Source: Nitratiruptor sp.
Lineage (GTDB): Bacteria > Campylobacterota > Campylobacteria > Campylobacterales > Nitratiruptoraceae
NCBI GenBank assembly: GCA_009659925.1
Contig: PUXW01000016.1
Location: forward strand, 1 to 64,000
DNA: 64,000 nt
Reading direction: 5' to 3'
Each line of letters begins with the position of its first letter. Positions within the stretch are counted from its first letter, which is position 1. The position numbers were made by a program, and so were the translations under genes. Positions 57,592 through 64,000 of the stretch are shown here, one piece after another. Under the pieces are notes generated by a model. The model worked only from the letters and a program-made list of their open reading frames with translations. It ran no database searches and was not told the origin of the DNA.

Positions 57592-59070
57592 CTAGAAGAG
57601 GTAGTTGATCTCGAAGCGGTACTCGTTGTAGGAGGGATCCCGCTTCAACTTCCCGTGGATGTCGTAGGTCGAATCATCCCCATCCACCAGTCCCATGCGA
57701 AACTTGAGATAGAGGCCGGGGAGACTCTTGACCTTCTCGATGAGGTCGAGGTGGACGATGGAGCTATCGGCCTGGACTCCACTCTTGGCATCGTCAAAAT
57801 CTTGGACCGCATAGCGCAACGAAGCCTTGAGTCCTGGAACGAGCCCGGCCCGATCCAAGTTCCAAACACCCCGGACCATCCAGGTCTTGGTATTGGCATA
57901 CCAGTTGTATTGGGCCATGGCCCGGGTAAATCCCCCCGTTGGGAAGCCCCGCCATGGAGCCACCAGATCGGCCTTGTCGGCCACCTTGGAATAGCCAACC
58001 CGCGCCCACCAGATCTTGTGTTCTGGTCGCAGATCAACCCTGGCGGCAAAGAGCCAACTATCCAAGGAGTAGGGATCTTTGTACCCGTCAGCCTTCCCCT
58101 TGAGGTTGGCGACGGGAACCCCCAACTCGTCGGCTCCCCGATCCCACTGCTTGATGTAGCGCACCCCAGGCACCACGGTATACGAGCCCAGGGGGATGGC
58201 ATAGTGGGCCTCGATGGCTCCCAGAGCTACCACATCTGGGACGAGGGTGTAGTTGAGGAGCCACTTAAAGCCGGGGAGGCTCTTGTTCACCAGCTCGGCG
58301 ACGATCAGGTTGTGGCGTGGATCTTTACCGGCCGCTACGAAGTTCTCAAAAGAGAGGGACTTGTTGACGGCGCTATCGTCGTTGTTCCCCCAACTATCTC
58401 CCTGGGCATCCTTGAAGGTGATCACATCGTGAAAGTCCTCGTGATCCCGGAGCTTTTGCCCCGTGAAATAGGCGAGCTTGAGGGTCGTTCCAGGGAGATC
58501 CCGACTCGTGAGGGAGTAGCCCTGGAAGGTGTTGGGGATCATCTTGGTGTCGTTGCTCTTGGTCAAGAGGCTCTCGAAGATCTGGCGTCCCGCTTTAAAA
58601 GAGCTTTGCCCCCGCCGATACTCGATGTAGGCCTGGGCCACGCTGGTCAGGCCGAAGTGGCCCGTATGTTTGACCTTGTAGCGGGAGAAGGTGTCCTTTC
58701 CAGCCTTAACGAACTTCACCTCATCTTTGTCCATGTGCCACGGGTTTTGGGTTGTATAGATCCCGATAGTCCCTCCAATCCCGTGGAAGTAGGCACTCTT
58801 GTAGACGAAACTTCCCCCAACTCCAATGGCCCAGTTGTCCTTGGTCTTGCCCGGATACTCCCGATCCCAATCCCATAGGAAGGCATTCAACCGCAACCGC
58901 CCATAGAAGATCCCTTCTCGGAAGAGATCCTCCAGTCGATCCACCTCCCCTGGGAGGACTTTGTACTTGAGGGTCATATTCCCTTTTAAAATCCGCTTCT
59001 CCTCCCCCTGCAACCCGGCTCCCGCGCCTAGGGTGAGGATGGTCGCTAGTGATAATTTGACAAGACGCAT
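57592..59070 (-). CDS. OprD-like outer-membrane porin in the sox operon
   Basis: 492 residues from an ATG after AGGAGGGGG. Signal peptide (~1-21), strand-rich sequence with many aromatic girdle residues and a C-terminal YLF, the classic outer-membrane sorting end. The features fit OprD-family porins. Placed 10 bases after soxB, it may admit thiosulfate or export products (inference). Confidence 0.78.
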   Translation of the reverse strand: MRLVKLSLATILTLGAGAGLQGEEKRILKGNMTLKYKVLPGEVDRLEDLFREGIFYGRLRLNAFLWDWDREYPGKTKDNWAIGVGGSFVYKSAYFHGIGGTIGIYTTQNPWHMDKDEVKFVKAGKDTFSRYKVKHTGHFGLTSVAQAYIEYRRGQSSFKAGRQIFESLLTKSNDTKMIPNTFQGYSLTSRDLPGTTLKLAYFTGQKLRDHEDFHDVITFKDAQGDSWGNNDDSAVNKSLSFENFVAAGKDPRHNLIVAELVNKSLPGFKWLLNYTLVPDVVALGAIEAHYAIPLGSYTVVPGVRYIKQWDRGADELGVPVANLKGKADGYKDPYSLDSWLFAARVDLRPEHKIWWARVGYSKVADKADLVAPWRGFPTGGFTRAMAQYNWYANTKTWMVRGVWNLDRAGLVPGLKASLRYAVQDFDDAKSGVQADSSIVHLDLIEKVKSLPGLYLKFRMGLVDGDDSTYDIHGKLKRDPSYNEYRFEINYLF

Positions 59071-59080
59071 ACCCCCTCCT

Positions 59081-60841
59081 TTAACACAAACCGCCCCGTT
59101 TGGGGCAACCACACTCATAATCGAGGACCCGGACATTGGAACGATCAGGAATGTCGATCCTCTTCTGCTGGGCCACATAGCGGGCGACGACTTCATAAAC
59201 CGGTTCGATCCGATCTTCCCGGAGCCCCTTTCCAGCCCTTTGCAAGTTCCCTCCCCAGGCACTCACAAGGTAGGAGCGATTGGGATCTAGGGGCTTCCCA
59301 TCCACCAGGATCTGGCGAATCCGCTTCCCCGTCGGGGCGTTGATCTGGATGGCATATTCCACGCCGGTGAGTCGGCTCATATCCCCACCCTGCTGGTAGA
59401 GGGGGTTGGGGTTAAAGACATTGTCAGCAATATCTTCGAGCAGCTGGGCGATCTGGGCCCCTTTGAGCTCGAAGGTGTAGACCTCGGGATAGGTAATGGC
59501 ACTCATGTGGTAGATATGCTCCATCTGGATCCCCTCCCCTGGCAGAAGGGTCGTCCCCCATCGATACCCAGGAGTGAAGGCGATCTCACATCCCATCCGC
59601 TCCCGAATGGCATCCCCGATGAGCCGATCGAAAGTGGAGAAGAAGGTGTCCCGTTTGTAAAGAAGCCCCTTAGTCGTCCCGAGCGTGCGCTCCAGCTCGT
59701 GGCGATAGGGAGCCCGCCACCGCTCGATGAGTTCGAGCCCCTTCTTGTCGGGTGGAATGAGGTTGGAGGCGATGGGGATGAGCTTGTAGGCGAAATCCCG
59801 GACCCGCCCCTTGGCCACATCGATATCGAGACGCCCTATGAACTTCCCATGGCTTCCTGCTATAATGATGGTGGTCCCATTGATGGTGATCGGCTTGGGA
59901 CCTGGATCGTGGGTGTGGCCACTGAGGATGAAATCGATGCCCCGAACCCTCCGGGCCACCTCCTGATCCACGCTGAACCCATCGTGGCTGAGAACCACGA
60001 CACAATCCACCCCCTTGTCCTTGCGCAACTGATCTACATAGCCCTGGAGGCTATCGAGCCTGAGCCCGAAACTCCACCCTTGGGTGAATCGTTTGGGGTT
60101 GGCAGTGGAGGTGAAGGGAAAAGATTGGCCGATAATCCCTATCTTGGCTCCACCGACCTCCTTGATGGTGTAGGGAGGAAAGACCGTCTCCTCAAAGGTA
60201 TCGCTAAAGGGATCGTCGTCCACGATATTCTGACTGACGAAGTCCCCACGTAAGCGCTCTAGGAGTTCGAGGACCCGCTCCTTGCCGTAGGTGAACTCCC
60301 AGTGGCCCACCATCACATCGACTCCCAGATAGTTCTGGGCATCGACGATCGCCTCCCCTCGACTCTTCAAAGCAACGGCGGTTCCCTGCCATGTATCCCC
60401 GCTGTCAAGGAGAAGAACATTCTCTGGACCCCGCTCCTTGCGGATCTGGTCGATCACTGTCTTCATATGGGCTATGCCCCCCATCTTGCCAAACTTCTTG
60501 GCCAACTCCTCGAAGTTGAGGTAGGTATCGAAATAGGCCTCCAGGGTATTGGGCTCGATGCCGTAAAACTTCAAAAAGGCCTGGCCACACAGAAACCCCG
60601 GTGTTCCCACCAGATTTTTGGCGCTCAAGAGGGTCGATGGCTCCCGCCAGTAGAGGGGTTCGAGATGGGCGTGGAGGTCGCAGATGTGCAAGAGGGTAAC
60701 CTTCCCGACCGGCTCAAACTCCAACAGATCTTCCAACCCCACCTCATCGGGCCGCTTCTGGGCTTGGAGTTTGCCCCCCGAAAAGCCCAGCAGGCCAAGG
60801 GCCGCGGCGATATGGAGAAAGTCCCTTCGATCGATGGCCAT
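59081..60841 (-). CDS. soxB: Sulfur-oxidising protein SoxB
   Basis: Hydrolyses the sulfone group from SoxY-bound thiosulfate as sulfate. 586 residues, twin-arginine signal DRRDFLHIA, metallophosphoesterase domain with CDLHAHLEP, LDSGDTWQGTA and SGHTHDPG (dimanganese site ligands), and a 5'-nucleotidase C-terminal domain. The C-terminal tail has three Cys (CGCPKRGGLC). Confidence 0.96.
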   Translation of the reverse strand: MAIDRRDFLHIAAALGLLGFSGGKLQAQKRPDEVGLEDLLEFEPVGKVTLLHICDLHAHLEPLYWREPSTLLSAKNLVGTPGFLCGQAFLKFYGIEPNTLEAYFDTYLNFEELAKKFGKMGGIAHMKTVIDQIRKERGPENVLLLDSGDTWQGTAVALKSRGEAIVDAQNYLGVDVMVGHWEFTYGKERVLELLERLRGDFVSQNIVDDDPFSDTFEETVFPPYTIKEVGGAKIGIIGQSFPFTSTANPKRFTQGWSFGLRLDSLQGYVDQLRKDKGVDCVVVLSHDGFSVDQEVARRVRGIDFILSGHTHDPGPKPITINGTTIIIAGSHGKFIGRLDIDVAKGRVRDFAYKLIPIASNLIPPDKKGLELIERWRAPYRHELERTLGTTKGLLYKRDTFFSTFDRLIGDAIRERMGCEIAFTPGYRWGTTLLPGEGIQMEHIYHMSAITYPEVYTFELKGAQIAQLLEDIADNVFNPNPLYQQGGDMSRLTGVEYAIQINAPTGKRIRQILVDGKPLDPNRSYLVSAWGGNLQRAGKGLREDRIEPVYEVVARYVAQQKRIDIPDRSNVRVLDYECGCPKRGGLC

Positions 60842-60845
60842 GATG

Positions 60846-61616
60846 CTACCTTTTGAGTCCGGGAATTTGGATCTCTTGCCCTTTGGCCATATTGGTCACA
60901 TAGACCTCCAGGGCCACCATTTGGGGACTACCCAACGGAATCTGAGCCAAGAGCGCATTCTTCATACACTGCTGGAACCGCTTTTGCAGGGTGAACATCT
61001 TTCCCTTGGTCATCCGATAGGCCGGCCAGGTGGCCGCCGCTTTGACCTTGGGATCCCCCAAATCGGGGAGGATCTGCATCCGCAACCGCAATCCCACCAC
61101 ATCCTTGCTATGGCAACTATCACAGGAGAGTCCCCGCTTACCCCGGCGCATCTTGAAGACCTCCTCCCCAAGTCGGTAGGCGGCCTGCATGGCTTCGTTG
61201 GCATTGACGTCGATGTTGATCTTCTCCCCGTTGGCTAGGGACTTCACGTATGCCGCGAACCCATCCATCTCAGCCGACTTGAGGGGGTAGGGCTGCTTTC
61301 CCCGGTCATACATGAAGGCCTGGAGCATCTGGTCGATGGCTACCACCATTCCGATCTTGGGAATGTAGCGGGGGAATCCGGCCAGATACTTGGGAAGCTC
61401 CTCCTCGTCAATTTCTAAAAACTTGGCCAACGCCTCTTCACCCCCCAATTCTTCCAGATGCTCGGCCCCCTCCTCCACGAAGATGTCGGCCGGATTGTTT
61501 TCGAGCATCTCCTCGTACAAAGCCCGATCCTGAGCACTCATGCTCAACTTCTCTTCGGCAACGACCATACCACCCATGAGAAGGCCCGCAAGGGCAATCG
61601 ATAGGAGCCGTTTCAT
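60846..61616 (-). CDS. soxA: SoxA cytochrome subunit
   Basis: 256 residues, signal peptide (~1-20). One heme c site CDSCHS and the catalytic Cys in RFQQCMKNALL, the persulfide-ligand Cys of SoxA. Only one CXXCH is present, as in single-heme SoxA forms. With SoxX it links thiosulfate to SoxY. Starts 3 bases after soxZ. Confidence 0.95.
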   Translation of the reverse strand: MKRLLSIALAGLLMGGMVVAEEKLSMSAQDRALYEEMLENNPADIFVEEGAEHLEELGGEEALAKFLEIDEEELPKYLAGFPRYIPKIGMVVAIDQMLQAFMYDRGKQPYPLKSAEMDGFAAYVKSLANGEKINIDVNANEAMQAAYRLGEEVFKMRRGKRGLSCDSCHSKDVVGLRLRMQILPDLGDPKVKAAATWPAYRMTKGKMFTLQKRFQQCMKNALLAQIPLGSPQMVALEVYVTNMAKGQEIQIPGLKR

Positions 61617-61619
61617 CGC

Positions 61620-61952
61620 CTATCCTTTCGGTCTAACCCGTTTGCTCTTCTCGTTGACCTCACCCAGATTATCCTTGTAGACCACCTTGATCACTCCAGG
61701 CCCAGTCACCTTCATGTTGATAGAGAAGTAAGGGTTGGTAGAGACCGTCTCCCACGGGAGGATGGTGGTAAAAAGTTCGTCGTTGAAGTAGAACTTGACC
61801 TCGTTGATGTAGTGGAGGGGTTTGATCTTGCCGGTCTTTTTGTCCTTGCGCATGCCGGTCTCCATCGGGTGGATCACGATGAAGTCGACCTTGACGATAT
61901 CGCCAACCTTATACTTGCGGGGTTTGATCTTGATAATCGATTTGCGTGCCAT
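61620..61952 (-). CDS. soxZ: SoxZ
   Basis: 110 residues from an ATG after AAGGAGGAAGAG; a longer frame overlaps soxY and is rejected. The Ig-like fold has the SoxZ pattern HPMETGMRKDKKTG and HYINEVKFYFND. It forms the carrier complex with SoxY in the periplasm. It has no signal peptide and is co-exported with Tat-targeted SoxY. Confidence 0.95.
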   Translation of the reverse strand: MARKSIIKIKPRKYKVGDIVKVDFIVIHPMETGMRKDKKTGKIKPLHYINEVKFYFNDELFTTILPWETVSTNPYFSINMKVTGPGVIKVVYKDNLGEVNEKSKRVRPKG

Positions 61953-61962
61953 CTCTTCCTCC

Positions 61963-62421
61963 TTATCCACAGCCACCAATCGTCACTTTGACCGGTTTCG
62001 AGGCCATGAGAGCCTCCCCGTTGTCCAACACCGCCACGGCCACCACATCCTGGGACTGGCTCAGTTTAATCCGGGTGGCAAAGTAGGGCCGCCCGTTCCG
62101 AGGAGTCAAGAAGACATCGGCACTCCTGGCATTGGAGTTCTTGGTGGTGAGGATATGGATGGAGCGCACCCGTTCGATAGGCAACTCCACATTGACCTTC
62201 ACCGGTACCACAGCCCCGTTTTCGGCGATCTCGGGGACGATGAGCTTCACTCGATCGCTCGCTTTGGCCCCCTTCCCGTTGGTGATGACCTCCAGGGCCT
62301 TCTGGAAGGAGATGGCATTCTTGCTCTTTGGCTTCTTGGGGGCCTCGGCCAGGAGGGATCCCGCCAAAATTGGCACCAGGGGAAGCGCCCCTACTCCTTG
62401 GAGAAAGGTTCGTCGTTGCAT
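61963..62421 (-). CDS. soxY: Sulfur carrier SoxY
   Basis: 152 residues, twin-arginine-type signal (QRRTFLQGV). The C-terminus ends in the swinging-arm motif GGCG, whose Cys carries the sulfur intermediates. ATG in a TGATG overlap with soxX. Confidence 0.96.
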   Translation of the reverse strand: MQRRTFLQGVGALPLVPILAGSLLAEAPKKPKSKNAISFQKALEVITNGKGAKASDRVKLIVPEIAENGAVVPVKVNVELPIERVRSIHILTTKNSNARSADVFLTPRNGRPYFATRIKLSQSQDVVAVAVLDNGEALMASKPVKVTIGGCG

Positions 62422-62963
62422 CACTCCTCCTTTTTGCTCACGACATAGGATGCGATCTCACAGATCTCCTTGGGGGTGAAGAGCCCCGTAGTCAAGTTGA
62501 TGGTCATATGGGTGGTTGGATTGTCCACCCGGGCATCGGCGATCTTCTGGTAGACGAAGGCGTAATCCCTGGCTCCAGTATCGATGAAGAGCTCCTTGTA
62601 GCGGTGCAAGTCGGGTCCCACATTTCCAGGTCCCTGGGCTCCCTCGATATTGTGGCAGGCAACGCAGTTTCCATACTGTTTGGGTACCTTCTTCCCATTG
62701 ACGACGATGAATCGGGGGAGCCCCTTGGGAGGGGGAGTTTTGGCCTTCTTGCCGTTGAGGTTGTGGAAGATATACCGCCCCCTGGCAATAGCGTCGGGAT
62801 CATCGGTGATACACCCCTTGGGCATGGTGTAGCGCTTAGGAGGTGGGAGCTTGTCTTGCTCCAAGATCGCCGACGCATCTGGGTGTTCGACGACATCTTT
62901 ATAGTCCTTAGCAAAGCTGCACAAGAGAGTTGCTCCAAGTGTGAGAACCAACCAGCCTCGCAT
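62421..62963 (-). CDS. soxX: SoxX cytochrome subunit
   Basis: 180 residues from the ATG after AAAAGGAGTGGCA. Signal peptide (~1-18), one heme c site CVACHNIEG and a C-terminal Met-containing region. Partner of SoxA. First gene of the nine-gene operon that runs to the DUF302 gene. Confidence 0.93.
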   Translation of the reverse strand: MRGWLVLTLGATLLCSFAKDYKDVVEHPDASAILEQDKLPPPKRYTMPKGCITDDPDAIARGRYIFHNLNGKKAKTPPPKGLPRFIVVNGKKVPKQYGNCVACHNIEGAQGPGNVGPDLHRYKELFIDTGARDYAFVYQKIADARVDNPTTHMTINLTTGLFTPKEICEIASYVVSKKEE

Positions 62964-63005
62964 TGCCACTCCTTTTGGCGTGATCGCAAAAATGGTAACG
63001 AGAAG

Positions 63006-63024
63006 TTGTAAAATTTTTGTAAAA
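63006..63024. promoter_or_regulatory. Direct repeats with 11-bp period upstream of soxX
   Basis: TTGTAAAA occurs at 63006-63013 and 63017-63024 (plus-strand reading), one helical turn apart, about 45-60 bases before the soxX ATG. A weak -10-like TACCAT lies at 62992-62997 on the minus strand. This layout is typical of OmpR-family response regulators, and a sensor kinase gene ends just upstream. Confidence 0.5.
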
Positions 63025-63035
63025 AGTGGGGGAAG

Positions 63036-64000
63036 CTAGAAGCGGTAGATGAAGGTACTGCCCCTCTCAGGCTTGGAGACAACTCGAAGGTCGATTCCCT
63101 CCTCCTCGACAATGGCCTTGACGATACTTAGCCCAATTCCAAAGCCCCCCTTGTTGTGGTCCTCCCGATAGAAACGCTCAAAAATCCGCTCGGGATCCTC
63201 AATCCCGATGCCATAGTCACGAATGGCCAGAAGAATCCCCTTGGGGGAGGATTTGAGATAGATCTTCACCCTTCCCCCCTCCTTGGAGTATTTGATGGCG
63301 TTGGAGAGGGTGTTGTCGATGAGGCGCTGGAGTCTGGTCCGATTGGAGATGACACCCACTCCCGGTTCAATTCTAGGGGAGAGTTCGATCCGGCGCAAAG
63401 CGGCAACCTCCCTGAAATAGTCCACCCGCTCTTGGACCAGTTTGCTCAAATCTATGGTGGTGCGCCGGTAGTCGATGCGATCCTTCTTGATGAGATAGTC
63501 CATATCGTTGTAGATATTCCCCAAAACCTTGGCGGCAGCTTTGATCCGGGCGAGGTACTTGTTGGAGCCGAACTTCTGGTTGAAAAGGTCGATATTGACA
63601 TTGATGATGCTCAAGGGGGTGTTGATTTCGTGCATCGAGTCCTTGATGAAGTTGTCGAGGGCCCTATTGACCTGTTCGAAGGGAGTGAGGAAGTGTTTGA
63701 GGAGGAGATAGGAGAAGAGGGCTAAGAGGACGACGATTCCAAGGGCGATGAGGAGGCTCATCCGGTAGATCTGCCAAAGGTTGGCCTTGGTAGAGACAAT
63801 GAGGTAGCGGGCTCCAAAGTAGATCCCATCGGGAAGTTCGAGGATGTAGTAGCGCCGTGCCCCATCGGCGTGATACCCTGGGGCAAAGGAGGAGGGGGTA
63901 AAGTCCAAAAGGGAGAAGATCGGTTTGAAATTGCGATCGAAGAGGCCAGAGCGATACTGGTTGTAGCGGGGATAGCGAAAGACCTGCTGGGTGTTGTCGT
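63036..64000 (-). CDS. Sensor histidine kinase, C-terminal part (starts outside window)
   Basis: The frame is open to the last base, so the N-terminus is missing. Visible: an extracytoplasmic segment, one membrane helix (~LIALGIVVLLALFSYLLL), DHp H-box MHEINTPLSIIN, N-box IDNTLSNAIKYS, G1 box DYGIGIEDP, F-box FERFYRED and G2 box GGFGIGLSIV. It belongs to the OmpR-linked kinase type. It lies 72 bases upstream of soxX in the same direction, so control of sox is plausible. The response regulator gene is not in the window. Confidence 0.9.
   Translation of the reverse strand, partial: DNTQQVFRYPRYNQYRSGLFDRNFKPIFSLLDFTPSSFAPGYHADGARRYYILELPDGIYFGARYLIVSTKANLWQIYRMSLLIALGIVVLLALFSYLLLKHFLTPFEQVNRALDNFIKDSMHEINTPLSIINVNIDLFNQKFGSNKYLARIKAAAKVLGNIYNDMDYLIKKDRIDYRRTTIDLSKLVQERVDYFREVAALRRIELSPRIEPGVGVISNRTRLQRLIDNTLSNAIKYSKEGGRVKIYLKSSPKGILLAIRDYGIGIEDPERIFERFYREDHNKGGFGIGLSIVKAIVEEEGIDLRVVSKPERGSTFIYRF

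Noticed and set aside
1-64000. CRISPR arrays, tRNA/rRNA genes, insertion sequences
   Set aside because: No regularly spaced repeats, tRNA-like folds or transposase motifs were recognised; the spacers are short.

Overview
The window most likely comes from a Campylobacterota (Epsilonproteobacteria) chemolithotroph of the nitrate-reducing, sulfur- or hydrogen-oxidising kind (Sulfurovum/Nitratifractor/Nitratiruptor-like). The reasons are the gene orders nosZ-B-D-G-C1-C2-H-F-L-Y, napA-G-H-B-F-L-D and soxX-Y-Z-A-B, the Sec-exported NosZ with a C-terminal cytochrome c domain, and NapL/NapF without NapC. The species assignment is inference. Base composition is GC-rich from about position 900 onward. 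The first ~880 bases are clearly AT-richer and encode part of a PLD-domain SNF2-type helicase that may have been acquired.

Layout. 1-10,600: helicase fragment, mutY, CLC channel, amino-acid permease, polyphosphate kinase 2, a nine-heme secreted cytochrome c, a small translationally coupled operon with a flavin reductase, a sirtuin and a SufE-like protein. 10,611-22,870: siroheme/heme d1 genes (a fused siroheme decarboxylase, precorrin-2 dehydrogenase), then a clade II nitrous oxide reductase cluster. 23,106-32,276: cytochrome cd1 nitrite reductase (nirS), heme d1 assembly genes (nirE-type methyltransferase, nirF, nirJ, an enlarged nirN) and NO reductase (norCB), with an unannotated 54-aa membrane protein between norB and nirS. 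32,473-34,402: a cysteine-free CRP/FNR-family regulator and an outer-membrane barrel protein. 34,491-41,813: periplasmic nitrate reductase plus a PAS protein. 42,029-45,238: an FmdE-like gene and an unnamed five-gene operon (DUF2249, 12-TM protein, DUF59, small membrane protein, DUF1858/DUF2249). 45,310-53,725: a seven-gene operon for a Tat-exported type II DMSO-reductase-family enzyme headed by a periplasmic rhodanese. 53,968-55,910: LRV-repeat protein, small protein, Mrp. 55,900-62,963: soxXYZAB followed by an outer-membrane barrel, thioredoxin, DsrE and DUF302 proteins. 63,036 to the end: part of a sensor histidine kinase.

How it fits together. The window encodes all steps from nitrate to N2 (Nap, NirS, NorCB, NosZ), the heme d1 pathway for NirS, and a thiosulfate-oxidising Sox system that could feed electrons into them. 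The most informative non-coding signal is a set of TTGAT-N4-RTCAA palindromes. Eight promoters share a fixed geometry: the box centre lies 34.5-35.5 bp from the downstream edge of a -10-like hexamer, which is class II, about -41.5. They precede the siroheme decarboxylase and precorrin-2 dehydrogenase genes (one shared box), nosB, the nor-nir operon, the barrel gene, napA, the FmdE-like gene and the DUF2249 operon. A different palindrome (CTTAA-N4-TTAAG) has the same geometry upstream of nosZ. The regulator at 32,473 carries the ExxSR recognition-helix signature expected for TTGAT sites. This places the FmdE-like gene and the DUF2249/12-TM operon in the denitrification regulon and is the best lead to undescribed function here. 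The rhodanese-linked molybdoenzyme operon is the second. No tRNA, rRNA, CRISPR array or insertion sequence was recognised.
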